Of a stretch of 64,000 nucleotides of DNA, positions 31,667 to 42,114 are shown piece by piece. The notes under the pieces are model-generated. The model did no database searches, was not told the DNA's origin, and saw only the letters and a list, made by a program, of their open reading frames with translations. Both the position numbers and the translations under genes were made by a program. Numbering within the stretch: position 1 is the first letter of the stretch; each line of letters begins with the position of its first letter. Source of the DNA: Larus michahellis (lineage: Eukaryota; Chordata; Aves; Charadriiformes; Laridae). The stretch spans positions 5,287,806-5,351,805 of the forward strand of contig NC_133929.1 in NCBI RefSeq assembly GCF_964199755.1. Direction: 5' to 3'.

Positions 31667-32006
31667 TGTCCTGGTTCCGGTGGGGATAGGGTTAACTTTT
31701 CCTGGTATTCCATGCCATGTGAGCCACGCCCACCCTGAGCTGCCGGGGGAGGGGGCAGGAAGTTGCTGCTTAAAAGCGGGCTGGGGCGTCCCGGGTCCGG
31801 CCGGTTGGCAAGCGGCGGTCCCGTAATCGCGTTTGTATATTCCTCTATCCGTGTTGTTGTTGTTTGCCTGTTCCCTTTGCTGTTTTGTTAAACTGCCTTT
31901 GTCCCAACCTAAGAGTCTTGCCTTTTCTTACGATCCTTCCTGTGTTAGGAAGGCACGTGCGAGCGGCACGTGGTTCTTTGTTGCCATCTGAGGCTAAACC
32001 ACGACA
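31667..32006 (+). mobile_element. 3' LTR of ERV A
   Basis: 340 bp. It shares A-specific variants with the 5' LTR (CCCAACCTAAGAG, TTTTGTTAAAC, CTGTGTTAGGAAGG) and lacks the 10-bp GC-rich duplication. Confidence 0.92.
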
Positions 32007-32011
32007 GTTTG

Positions 32012-32095
32012 ATTGATAGGCATCAACTAGATCATCAACTAGATGATCTTTAAGGTCCCTTCCAACCTAAACCATTCTATGATTCTATGAATGAT
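32012..32095 (+). mobile_element. CR1 3' tail (rest of the copy starting at 24063)
   Basis: ACTAGATGATCTTTAAGGTCCCTTCCAACC and ATTCTATGATTCTATGA are the canonical CR1 end. The order fits the CR1 cut at 24448. Confidence 0.85.
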
Positions 32096-33334
32096 GTTGT
32101 GTCAGAAAATCCAGTAAGTGAGCAGTGAAAAGAGTGCTGCTTTATGAACTGATAACATAACTTATTCTCCTTGTTTAGAAAGTCACATTACCATTTTTCC
32201 CCTCCAAACAGCAAGAGACAAACCTCATAAATCATAGAATTGCCTAGGTTGGAAGGGACCTTTCAGATCATCTAGTCCAACCTAACTCTGACAAAAACCT
32301 TCACTAATCTAAACTATATCTCTAAGCACTATGTTTTAGAAATGACAGGAATCTTTCCTATTCTTCATGCTATTCTCAGAAAATTCTTCACTTATTTCTT
32401 TTTCTTTGACCAAATAGAGCTGATGAGGCGGGGAGACAAGATACCAGACAGTATTCACACTTCAGATCAAAACAAGCCATTAGGTAAATTGCACTTTTCA
32501 CATTCACTGCTAAATCACATTGTTTCCACAAGGCACCATATCTGTTTAAATCCTTCTGCCCTTTCTGCAATTTTCAGTATTTATGCATGCCTTTTTGCTC
32601 TTTCTAATGCTTTGCAGAAGACTGGAAATGACTTCAAGCTTTTGAGAAGTTCCCTGTCTGTACTTTGGAATAGGCTAACACATGAACACTGCATAAACAC
32701 CAGAGAGCACAGTACAGCCTCAGCCCATACTGACTGAACGGGGCACTAAGACAACTAGTAATCTCAGTATTTTCCTAGGTTAATTTCTTGTACTACTGAA
32801 AGTTCTTGAATTTTTTGTTTAAAACTATAGATTATACCCCTTTATACATGTAATAACAATCTGACATACTTGTGATTGAGAAAACTATCAAGGATTAATT
32901 TGACACCTGTGTTGTATTCTCAAGAGTGATTCAGGTTTTCCTATACAGTGACTACAGCCCAGATTCTAATTTTCCATCTATTTTACATTGGATTGCTTCT
33001 ATTAACATCAGTGGTGTCACACTGGCTGTATGTACCCATAATTTTTTAGACAAATAGAAGGTTGTGCTATATAATTATCAAAGGACATTCTTACATCTCT
33101 AGTTCAGGCAAGACCAAAATGCACATCCTGAAACTAATAGTGTTTCCGAGTGCTCCATTTTTTCATCCTTAATATATCTTGTCCATGCTCTATATTCCAT
33201 TTTTCAGTCATTCTCCCATGTGGTTTTATCATCCAAACTTTCTGTCCTTGTTTTCTGGGAGGACAGCATACATACAGACCCTCTGATATTTTAAACCAAG
33301 CCAATTTTTTACATATGAGAGAGTTCAACATCAT
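32096..33334. other. No gene; one short CR1 tail
   Basis: A minus-strand CR1 end lies at about 32,228-32,300 (ATCATAGAATTGCCTAGGTTGG, AAGGGACC). The rest is AT-rich sequence without a supported feature. Confidence 0.6.
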
Positions 33335-34096
33335 TGTTGTGGTTTGGGCCGCATTGGCCAATCATAGAGAGATGCTCCCCCCACCTCTCTCTCCAAAGAG
33401 AGGAGAGAAAGAGATAAGGAGATTTATGAGTTTAGTAAAAACTTTTGTTAGTAAAAACTAAACTACTTTAATGAAAATATTAATAAATTAATATTATAAT
33501 AATAAAATTATAATAGTAATAATATATATACAATATATACAAAACCATATCAAGCTCCCAGGATGACTATCGTGTCACCAGCAGGCACAGGGAAAGTCCC
33601 AGACTGGACTCAGTGATGGATGGAAGATAGATTACGGATCTGGATTCAGGAATGCTCGGATCAGGATCAAAGGTAGAAAACCAGAAAGAGTCCTCCTTGG
33701 ATGCTGGCCATTGAAGAAAGAGGGTTGACCCTTTGATCCCTCAGCTTTTATACTGAGCATGAGGCAGATGGGATGGAATACCCTGTTGGTCACTTTTGGG
33801 TCACCTGTCCTGTCCGCTCCTCCCCACAGGTGGGACCCCTCTATGCTTTTCCATTTCCGACCTTCCAACAGGGCAAATAACAAAGTTAGCTGACCTTGAT
33901 TGTTATAGCAATAAGTCTAAGCAAGAGCCTCTCTGCATACCATTCCTTGGTATAATCAAATCTTATCACTCTGAGAGCGAACAGTTTCTGCACAATATGC
34001 TGTTAATTTTCAGAGTTTAGTTAGTTAGAAGAGGCTTAGTTAAAAAGTGAAATTACTGAACAGAAAATTGGTTCTGTTTTACCTCAGCCCAGGACA
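33335..34096 (-). mobile_element. Solo LTR, class III-like (antisense)
   Basis: 762 bp, from TGTTGTGGTTTGGGCC to CTCAGCCCAGGACA. On the minus strand it reads TGTCCTGGGC...AACCACAACA, the ends of this LTR superfamily. The 5-bp flanks ATCAT (33330-33334) and ATCAC (34097-34101) are a near-match duplication. An AT-rich block lies at 33,455-33,545. On the minus strand AGTATAAAAGCTG near 33,750 is a TATA box. Confidence 0.8.
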
Positions 34097-34101
34097 ATCA
34101 C

Positions 34102-36037
34102 TCAAAACAAACTGACAAAATTGTAGTTGAAAACAAATATACAGTTTTATTGAGTTCATCTCTATTGAATCTTGTCACTGAAAACTGTAGAAAAATCTAA
34201 AATGCAACTATACTGGATTAATGCATGCTGTAAATAAAACTAATGGTTCAATTTAAAAAGAAAAAAATAGATGCCCCATGAAATAAAAAGACATCTTTCA
34301 TCTTGATACATAGGATTCTTATTCATATGCCAATATTTCTATACATGCTACTCAAGACTGTAATTCTATTCTAAATAACAGCAAAAACGCCTGCCCTGAA
34401 GGCAAACACCATATCACGCTGATGATACTCTGACTTCTGCCATGAAAAGTGGCATCTTATATCAGTGTGATCCAACCAGCTAAAACTGGTCTATATACAT
34501 GTAATAAACAGACAGATCCCTTAAACAGAAATGGCACTTATTTTATTATAGGGATAAAGCCAATAAAGCAAAAGCACAGCGCTGGGTGCATGACTCAAGT
34601 CAGAGGCACACCAGCTAACACTTCACCCACATCTTATATACATTCAATATTGCATACGTATTCACTATTTTAGACAGAGTAATTGTTTATGATGATTGAT
34701 TATCATTAGCCCCTTTTCTCTTCTATTTGTGTGTTTCCTTCTGACAATTGTTTCTGAGGATCGATGATCTTTGGTTCCCTTTTCCCATGCATCTGTTTCC
34801 TTCTGGTAGGATCAGCTCCCTTTTCCCATGCATGTGTTTCCTTCTGGTAGGATCGATTATCATCAACTCCCTTCTCCTATGCATCTGTTTCCTTCTGTTA
34901 ATCATTTGTGGGGTCTTTTGGAGAAGTTCTCTTTTGTTTCTCTCGGATGTTTTTCTTCATAGCTGCTGTTAGTTGTTATCTTTGAGGTTTCTCATGTTTC
35001 CTAATTTACTGAAGGTTAGTTATCCTTATAAGTCAAAGATTTATAGCCTTGTTATTATGGCGAAAGCCAACAATACCTTCACTATTTTTCACAATACACC
35101 TCTGTTTAGCCCAATGTCTTCCTCCCCAAAGAGGACAGAAAATTCCAGAAAATGACTGTTTGGGCAGCGTGAGCAATCCAAGCAGCCAAAACCTTCCTCT
35201 GTGCATGGCACAACTCAGAGCCAACGAGCTGCCCCTGTCAACAACCAGCCCATGAAAACAGGCCATGAACTGGGATCTTGTCCCTGTTCAGCCACTCTTT
35301 AATACACAAAGCATCACAGATTTCTTCAATTAAATTATCTCCATTATCTGAATTTGTATCAATGATTAAAGGGGCACTGTCAGCCACTTCTATGCATTTT
35401 TTTCTCTACTGCTCTTTTCAATTTGCAAAGTCATTTTAAAAGTATAAAACATTAATATATTCCCTACCATTTTTTGCCCTTTTGTTGTTTGTCCTACAAT
35501 CTTTAAATTCCTCTATTGTAATGATCCTGACTGGAAGACGATTGCACATTGAGGAGTTAGTGATCCACAGTACAGTTAACCTGACTAGGCTGATGCCTCT
35601 GCTGTGCTGTGCTGTTTTGCACATAGAGCATGGCCTTCAGGCCTGTGTTGTGCTGCACAAAGCTCTTTGCTGCAGCATAAATGCAGCCAGCTCATTGTAA
35701 CAGAGGAGCCTTCAGGCAGCTCCCACATGATACAGGTGATTATGCCCCCTTCACGGCCTTGCCTTTATCTAAAAGTGTGTCAGGAAGTTCATAATTTCTG
35801 TTTTGACTGTAGAAATAATAGACTTGTTTCCTTTTAAGAAAATCCTATAATAACTTGAAAGACCAAAAGGGGAGAATCTCTGCTATGGATGAAGTCTGCA
35901 TGGCACACTGCATATGGGTCAGAGTCCTGTTCGATGCTATACTACTCAGGGCTCCAAGCACCTAAAGGGGCATAAGATTATCTATGCTATTCTCTTCTTA
36001 TAGTGTTAAATCTAATAAACAGCATTTAAAATGATAC
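34102..36037. other. No gene recognised
   Basis: Mostly unique-looking AT-rich sequence. Short open stretches have no domains. It contains the tandem repeat annotated at 34735-34905. Confidence 0.5.
34735..34905 (+). repeat. Minisatellite, about 3 units
   Basis: About three copies of a 50-60 bp unit: TTCCTTCTGGTAGGATC, then CTCCCTTTTCCCATGCAT plus GTTTCCTTCTG. Confidence 0.75.
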
Positions 36038-36472
36038 TGTAATAAGTAACTAAAGGTGATTTGCTGATCGAACAAGTTAAGCAAGAGGAACGAACCCATT
36101 GTGGCAGTCTTGAGAACTCCCTGTTTAACCAGAAGAGACATGTCCACAATGTTATCTTGCTACACCAACATGGGAACTCCTGTTTGACAAAAAGCTTAAC
36201 CACAATGTTATCAGAATGTATTGTTTTGAGCTGATTCTGTGACCAACATTTTATCTAAACTACTTCAAGCAAGAAGCTACAGAGGGGCATACCGAAGATG
36301 TCGAAACCCGACCTCCGTGAAGATAAAAAGAGCTGCTCAGCTTGCTTGAATTTGCGAGCCTTTGGTGGAGCTGTGACTCCCCGGCCGCCCAGCGCTGCTT
36401 TTGCCTTCCTACCTCAATAAATATTTATTGAATCTATTTCGGACTCGATTTATTTTAAATTCAACTATAACA
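36038..36472 (+). mobile_element. 5' LTR of ERV C
   Basis: 435 bp. A TATA-like GATAAAAAG is at 36322-36330 and AATAAA at 36416-36421, inside a small palindrome AATAAATATTTATT. Confidence 0.95.
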
Positions 36473-36476
36473 AATT

Positions 36477-36494
36477 TGGTGCCGTGACTCGGAT
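36477..36494 (+). other. Primer-binding site, tRNA-His
   Basis: TGGTGCCGTGACTCGGAT, 4 bp after the LTR; complement of the tRNA-His 3' end, as in HERV-H-type class I elements. Confidence 0.92.
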
Positions 36495-36880
36495 CCAGAC
36501 AGCCGACTCGGAATTCAACTCTGGGAGGGCGCCCCGTCTTCGGATGGTCCCGGAGGAGATTCCGACTTAGCTCACCTGGATTTTCTGAACTGAGATAGGA
36601 AAGCAAAAAGAAAAGAGAAAGGAGATACTGCAGTTCCCCATAATTTTTGTGCACGAAGATCCGGACGAAGACTCGGGAGTGAGTAAGTATATTGCGGTTC
36701 CGTTCGGTCGGGGATTGGGTACCCGGGTGCGAGTGACTGAGACGTCCACTGGGCTTAGTAGCCCACCAGACGAAGTGAGTGTGGACCTCCTAATAGTGCG
36801 GTTCCCATTGTCCGCGAGGGCGTGGGCCACGAACGGAGGGAAGTGAGTGAATTTTGAGTGAAAGAAGGCACTTTCGGAAG
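36495..36880 (+). other. Leader / likely packaging region of ERV C
   Basis: About 385 bp between PBS and gag. GGTAAG-type splice donors are not obvious, though GAGTGAGTAAGT at about 36,679 is a candidate. The gag frame extends only 27 bp upstream of its ATG, so a long leader-Gag like that of MLV is not seen. Confidence 0.55.
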
Positions 36881-38326
36881 ATGGGACAGAAGAAAAGTAG
36901 GACTTCTGGTTCCATGCAGGAGATACGGGGTGGGGGTGGGCTCCCCGATATACCCCAAGATAGCCCGTTAGGCCTAATGATTAGATATTGGGATAGTTCC
37001 CCTTCTCGAAAAGGGAAGTCCAAGGAGAAATTGGTCTATTATTGTATGGAGGTATGGGGAAGAAAACAGATAAGAAAAGATTTATATTGGCCAATTCATG
37101 GATCCTTAGAGGATTGGATATGCCAACAATTAAACATATATGTTAACAACAAACGACCATTTAATAAGGAGGAGAGTGAATACGCCTTTTTATGGATCCT
37201 GGGCACGGCTCAGGCCGCTAATTTGTTTCCATTAAAAGAAAAGAAAAATGATAGAAAGAAAAGGTGGGATGTAGACGAACCTCCAGCGTCTCCCCCACCC
37301 TATGTCCCCCCTCCGCAAGGTCCTGAGCAAGATCTCCCTCCAACAGCCCCCACAGAAGCTGGGGAAGAGGCTCCTCCTTCTAATCGAAGAATAACTAGAA
37401 GTCAAACTAGAGAAAGGAGGGAGGAAAACTTGTTGTATCCCTTAAGGGAGACTGCTATGGGGGGACCACAACCCGGAGTTGGATTTGTATCTGTACCCCT
37501 CAGCTCCGGAGATGTGAGGGAATTTAAGAAAGAAATGGGACACTTGTTAGAGGACCCATCAGGGGTAGCAGAACGTTTTGATCAATTCCTCGGGCCTAAC
37601 ATTTATACTTGGGACGAGATGGAATCTATTTTAAAGATCTTGTTCACAAACGAAGAGCGAGGAATGATCAGAATGGCAGGCATGAGGCATTGGGATCAGA
37701 GGCATCAGCATGGTCCCGCCGGAGATGTAAAATGGCCCTTACAGTGGCCCAATTGGGACAATCAAGACCCCGCACATAGAAATAACATGATTGATCTCCG
37801 GGATATAATAATTCAGGGGATTAGAGATTCTGTACCCAGAGGGCAAAATATTAATAAGGCCTTTAATGAACAACAAAAGAAAGATGAAACCCCCACCGAA
37901 TGGCTGGAAAGATTGAGAAAAAGTTTACAGCTATATTCCGGGTTAGACCCCGATAGCCAAGTGGGTCAAGCCCTGCTGAAAACTCAATTTGTAGCTAAAT
38001 CTTGGACAGATATAAGGGAAAAGTTAGAGAAAGTAGAAGACTGGCAGGGAAGGGGGTTAGATGAATTATTACGAGAAGCTCAGAAGGTGTATGTGAGAAG
38101 GGAGGAAGAAAATCAGAAGAAACAAGCCAGAATCCTGATGGCAGCTGTAAGGGAAGGACAAAATCAGGGCAGGAGAGGAGAAAGTCCCCGGAAGGGCCCA
38201 GTAGAACCGAGAAGAAGAAGATTTAGTTCGCAGGACATAGAATGTTTTTATTGTCGCAAGAAGGGACATCTACAGAGAAATTGTCGGAAAAGAAGGCAGG
38301 ATGAGGAGATTTTTAAGGAAGATTAG
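36881..38326 (+). CDS. gag: Gag polyprotein, gammaretrovirus-like
   Basis: 481 codons from ATG 36881. I chose this start because it gives MGQKKS, a myristoylation-type start, rather than an upstream TTG in frame. Matrix ~1-130, then a late-domain PPPY at 138-141 in a Pro-rich region, capsid ~200-410 with the homology-region words ETPTEWLERLRKSLQLYSG, a charged stretch, and one zinc knuckle CFYCRKKGHLQRNC at 455-468. One knuckle and a PPPY are typical of gammaretroviruses. It ends in UAG followed by GGGGGTCAGGGG, in frame with pol. Confidence 0.95.
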   Translation: MGQKKSRTSGSMQEIRGGGGLPDIPQDSPLGLMIRYWDSSPSRKGKSKEKLVYYCMEVWGRKQIRKDLYWPIHGSLEDWICQQLNIYVNNKRPFNKEESEYAFLWILGTAQAANLFPLKEKKNDRKKRWDVDEPPASPPPYVPPPQGPEQDLPPTAPTEAGEEAPPSNRRITRSQTRERREENLLYPLRETAMGGPQPGVGFVSVPLSSGDVREFKKEMGHLLEDPSGVAERFDQFLGPNIYTWDEMESILKILFTNEERGMIRMAGMRHWDQRHQHGPAGDVKWPLQWPNWDNQDPAHRNNMIDLRDIIIQGIRDSVPRGQNINKAFNEQQKKDETPTEWLERLRKSLQLYSGLDPDSQVGQALLKTQFVAKSWTDIREKLEKVEDWQGRGLDELLREAQKVYVRREEENQKKQARILMAAVREGQNQGRRGESPRKGPVEPRRRRFSSQDIECFYCRKKGHLQRNCRKRRQDEEIFKED

Positions 38327-38341
38327 GGGGGTCAGGGGCTC
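38324..38341 (+). promoter_or_regulatory. gag-pol UAG readthrough context
   Basis: The gag stop TAG is followed in frame by GGG GGT CAG GGG and then protease sequence. This is nearly the MLV context (UAG GGA GGU CAG), where readthrough yields Gag-Pol. The downstream pseudoknot was not tested. Confidence 0.8.
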
Positions 38342-41300
38342 TATTTGCTGGGGACCCCTAAGGTTACCGAGCCCGTGATAAAATTGAAATTGGGTCCTCA
38401 GCACGAAGTGTTCGAGTTCCTTGTGGACTCGGGTGCCAAAAGATCAACAGTCCAAAAGTTACCATCTGGATGTGTTGAATCAAAGGATAAACTCCAAGTA
38501 ATTGGTGCAAAGGGGGAACCTTTTAAGGTGCCCCTGATAAGGAATGTAACAATAGAAGCCCCAAATAAATATGGAGTGGGAACATTTTTATTGGTCCCAG
38601 AAGCTGAGTATAACCTCTTGGGACGAGACCTGATGGTGGAATTAGGAATCAATTTGGAAGTAGAGCAAGAGAAATTAAAAGTAAGATTATGCTTATTAAC
38701 TGCGGAAGATGAAGCCAAGATTAATCCAGAAACTTGGTATAGCCCAGGGTCGGTGGGAAAATTAAATATCAAACCGATCACGGTCTCCATAAAAGACCCA
38801 GACCAGCCAATTAGGATAAAACAGTATCCCATCTCTAGGGAGGGGAGAGAAGGGTTGCAGCCAGTAATTGAGAGACTTTTGGCCCAAGGGCTTTTGGAAC
38901 CCTGTATGTCTCCCCACAATACTCCCATATTGCCCGTAAAGAAGCCGGATGGGTCCTATCGTTTAGTACAAGATCTGAGAGCCGTAAATGAACGAACCAT
39001 TACCCGGTTCCCTGTGGTGGCTAACCCGCACACTATACTTAATCAGTTAAGTCCAGATTATAAATGGTATAGTGTTATAGATTTAAAAGATGCTTTTTGG
39101 GCTTGTCCCTTAGAAGGAAAATGTAGGGACTATTTTGCTTTCGAGTGGGAGAACCCCAAGACCCATAGAAAACAACAATTACGGTGGACCGTTTTGCCCC
39201 AGGGATTTACAGAGTCTCCGAACTTGTTTGGACAAGCTCTGGAACAGTTACTGGAATCTTATGAATTAAGTCAGGGACTAATTCTAATACAATACGTGGA
39301 TGATTTATTGATCGCTGGAAGAACTCAAGAAGAAGTCAGAAATGAGAGCATCAAATTATTGAACTTTTTAGGCCTCAAGGGATTAAAGGTTTCTAAGTCC
39401 AAATTACAGTTTACTGAAGAAGAGGTAAAATATTTGGGGCATTGGCTCATAAAGGGACACAAGAAATTAGATCCCGAAAGAGTAAAAGGAATTTTGTCTC
39501 TAACAGCGCCCACTAATAAAAGACAGATAAGACAGTTATTGGGATTATTAGGGTATTGTCGACAGTGGATAGAAAATTACAGCAGTAAAGTAAAATTCTT
39601 GTACGAAAAATTAACTAAAAACGGGTTGGTAAAATGGTCCCCTGAAGATGACAATTGTTGGGAAAATATAAAAAGAGATCTGGTAGAAGCACCTGTCCTC
39701 AGTTTACCCGATATCCGTAAACCCTTTCAACTCTTTATCAATGTAGATAACGGGACAGCTTATGGGGTTCTGACCCAAGGATGGGCAGGGCAGAGAAAGC
39801 CTGTAGGATATTATTCTAAAATACTGGATCCTGTAAGCCGCGGGTGGCCCACCTGCTTGCAAGCAATAGTGGCCACTGCATTAGTAGTGGAAGAAGTTGG
39901 AAAAGTCACCTTGGGAGGTGAACTAAAAGTATACACCCCCCATAACATTCGAGGAGTATTGCAACAACGGGCTGATAAGTGGCTTACAGATAGTCGACTG
40001 CTAAAATATGAGGGAATTTTAATTAACTCCCCTCGACTAGAAATGGAAACCACTTCTATTCAGAATCCTGCCCAATTTTTATACGGAGAACCTAAAGAAG
40101 ATTTGACACATGACTGCCTTCAACTAATAAATTTGCAGACTAAAATAAGGGAGGACTTAGAAGATGATGAATTAGACGAAGGAGAAAAATTATTTGTGGA
40201 CGGCTCCTCACGAGTGGTTGAAGGACAACGGAAATCAGGTTATGCTATTGTGGATGGGTATACTTTTAAGATAAAAGAATCAGGACCATTAAGTAAAGCC
40301 TGGTCCGCACAAGCGTGTGAGTTATATGCTATGCTAAGGGCATTAAAGCTCTTAGAAAATAAAGTTGGAACTATTTATACAGATTCAAAGTATACCTTTG
40401 GGGTGGTACATACTTTTGGAAAAATTTGGGAAGAGAGAGGCTTAATTAACACCCAGGGAAAAGGATTAGTCCATGAAAAGCTAATCTTAGAAGTTTCAAA
40501 GGCATTAAGAGGTCCACTAAAGATAGCCATAGTCCATGTAAAAGGACATCAGAAGGGACTAACCCATACTGTAAGAGGAAACAATCTAGCCGACGCGGAG
40601 GCAAAACGGGCTGCATTATTAATGGTTCAGACCTTGAGAGAGGAACCTGAAAGGCTAAAATTAGATAAAACTTTCACTCTCCAAGAATTGGATAAGCTAA
40701 AACAAATTGGAGCAAAAAGAGATGGTGATAAATGGCTGCTACCAAACGGCAGGGAAATTCTTCCAAAAGGATTAGCTCGGGGAATACTGAATAAATTACA
40801 CCATAAAACTCATTGGGGAATTCAAGCTTTAGTGGATCAGTTTGAGACAAACTATGCCTGTGTCGGAATATACGGTCTAGCTAAGAGGATTTTAGAGGGA
40901 TGTTTAACCTGTCACAAAGTGAATAAACGACAACTTAGGGAAAAGGTTCAAGGAGGTCGTGAATTGGCTAAAGGACCCTTTGAGAAAATACAGGTGGATT
41001 TTACCGAATTGCCAAAGGTGGGGAGATATCAGTATTTATTGGTCTTGGTTGATCACCTTACGCACTTTGTAAAAGCCTTTCCAGTGGTAAGAGCTACTGC
41101 AAAGACAGTTATTAAGATTCTCTTGGAAGAAATTATTCCAAGATATGGGACTGTTGTGGTAATTGACTCAGACCGAGGTCCACATTTCACATCCAAAGTA
41201 ATTAAAGAGACAACTGAATTGTTTGGTACAAAATGGGAATACCATACTCCCTGGCACCCACAGAGTTCTGGGAAAGTAGAAAGAATGAATGGGGAGATAA

Positions 41301-41818
41301 AGAAACACCTAACCAAACTTATGGTGGAAACAAAAATGAATTGGGTTAAATGTTTACCATTGGCTTTGCTTTACATTAGAACTCAGCCAAGAACAGATAC
41401 TGGTATATCCCCCTTTGAAATGTTGTATGGAATGCCTTATGACTTTGGGTTATTAGTGGAACACCCAAAAGTCGAGGATAAACTTTTAACAGAATATATT
41501 TTAGAACTTACAAAAAGAAGACAGGAACTAAGAAAGAAGGGCTTGGTAGTACAAAGACCTCCCTTGGACATTTCCATACACCGAATCCAGCCCGGAGACC
41601 AGGTACTAATCAAAACCTGGAAAGAAACCTCCCTAACACCCCGTTGGGAAGGACCCTTTGTTGTTTTACTTACCACAGATACGGCTGTACGGACAGCAGA
41701 AAAAGGATGGACTCACGCTAGTAGGATTAAGGGACCTATCTTCCCAGAGAAGTGGACTGTGACGTCGGAACCAGGAGATCTTCGAGTAAAGATAAGGAAA
41801 AGCGAGACCGGTAAATGA
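38327..41818 (+). CDS. pol: Pro-Pol polyprotein, gammaretrovirus-like
   Basis: Made by readthrough of the gag UAG; open to TGA 41816-41818. Counting from 38345, the protease has FLVDSGAKRST (DSG near 28-30). RT has LPQGFTESP and YVDD at 317-320. RNase H has FVDGSS (D619), Glu659, IYTDSK (D680) and NNLADAEA (D750). Integrase has HH-x-x-H (819-823), CLTC (853-856), and catalytic D885, D943 and E979 (D-35-E), and ends with the gamma-type WKETSLTPRWEGPFVVLLTT segment. All catalytic residues are present. The last bases overlap the start of the accessory frame by ATGA. Confidence 0.95.
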   Translation, partial: GGQGLYLLGTPKVTEPVIKLKLGPQHEVFEFLVDSGAKRSTVQKLPSGCVESKDKLQVIGAKGEPFKVPLIRNVTIEAPNKYGVGTFLLVPEAEYNLLGRDLMVELGINLEVEQEKLKVRLCLLTAEDEAKINPETWYSPGSVGKLNIKPITVSIKDPDQPIRIKQYPISREGREGLQPVIERLLAQGLLEPCMSPHNTPILPVKKPDGSYRLVQDLRAVNERTITRFPVVANPHTILNQLSPDYKWYSVIDLKDAFWACPLEGKCRDYFAFEWENPKTHRKQQLRWTVLPQGFTESPNLFGQALEQLLESYELSQGLILIQYVDDLLIAGRTQEEVRNESIKLLNFLGLKGLKVSKSKLQFTEEEVKYLGHWLIKGHKKLDPERVKGILSLTAPTNKRQIRQLLGLLGYCRQWIENYSSKVKFLYEKLTKNGLVKWSPEDDNCWENIKRDLVEAPVLSLPDIRKPFQLFINVDNGTAYGVLTQGWAGQRKPVGYYSKILDPVSRGWPTCLQAIVATALVVEEVGKVTLGGELKVYTPHNIRGVLQQRADKWLTDSRLLKYEGILINSPRLEMETTSIQNPAQFLYGEPKEDLTHDCLQLINLQTKIREDLEDDELDEGEKLFVDGSSRVVEGQRKSGYAIVDGYTFKIKESGPLSKAWSAQACELYAMLRALKLLENKVGTIYTDSKYTFGVVHTFGKIWEERGLINTQGKGLVHEKLILEVSKALRGPLKIAIVHVKGHQKGLTHTVRGNNLADAEAKRAALLMVQTLREEPERLKLDKTFTLQELDKLKQIGAKRDGDKWLLPNGREILPKGLARGILNKLHHKTHWGIQALVDQFETNYACVGIYGLAKRILEGCLTCHKVNKRQLREKVQGGRELAKGPFEKIQVDFTELPKVGRYQYLLVLVDHLTHFVKAFPVVRATAKTVIKILLEEIIPRYGTVVVIDSDRGPHFTSKVIKETTELFGTKWEYHTPWHPQSSGKVERMNGEIKKHLTKLMVETKMNWVKCLPLALLYIRTQPRTDTGISPFEMLYGMPYDFGLLVEHPKVEDKLLTEYILELTKRRQELRKKGLVVQRPPLDISIHRIQPGDQVLIKTWKETSLTPRWEGPFVVLLTTDTAVRTAEKGWTHASRIKGPIFPEKWTVTSEPGDLRVKIRKSETGK

Positions 41819-42114
41819 ACCACTCCAGAAGGGAACTAAGAGATAGTTTATATCGATGGTTCCAAATACCACCAGGAAATACTCTACGAAAGGTATATTT
41901 TGCACCTTGGAGTGAAGAAAGGATACCGGACCAAACAGGGGGGGGGTGGATTATACAAACTAACAGGAACTCCCCAGGTTTTTCCATTTTGTTGCGAAAC
42001 AGAGACGGAGATACCCGAATCGCCCAGAATAGGAGATCTCTGGGGAATACCCTGCTTAAAACACCCTACTTCCGGACATTTATGTTGGGTTGTTTGCCGA
42101 TGTCTAAATTGTAA
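41815..42114 (+). CDS. Accessory frame 1 between pol and env (unknown)
   Basis: 99 codons whose ATG overlaps the pol stop (ATGA). It encodes a basic, aromatic N-terminal part (LRDSLYRWFQIPPGN, KVYFAPWSEERIPDQ) and then reaches a run of nine G at 41938-41946. Before the run this frame looks like real protein; after it, the other frame (41900-42358) looks better. Gammaretroviruses normally have no gene here. Identical in copy D. I do not recognise the family. Confidence 0.5.
   Translation: MNHSRRELRDSLYRWFQIPPGNTLRKVYFAPWSEERIPDQTGGGWIIQTNRNSPGFSILLRNRDGDTRIAQNRRSLGNTLLKTPYFRTFMLGCLPMSKL

Larger units (their letters stand above)
25675..32006 (+). mobile_element. ERV element A: env-less, class III-like
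   Basis: LTRs of 350 and 340 bp, 5-bp duplication GTTTG (25670-25674, 32007-32011), tRNA-Lys1,2 PBS, gag, pro-pol, no env. The 5-bp duplication and integrase words (ESDNGTHF, IERYNGLLK) point to the class III (ERV-L-like) group; that placement is inference. It is colinear with element B: every gene boundary is offset by exactly 23,147 bp. One early stop in pro-pol makes A defective. Confidence 0.9.

Noticed and set aside
32342..32737. 131-codon plus-strand frame
   Set aside because: No domain, AT-rich composition, starts inside a CR1-flanked unique region; likely chance.
35590..35640. Host exon candidate in a small open frame with TGCTGTGCTGTGC repeats
   Set aside because: Short, low complexity, without splice sites or recognisable domain.
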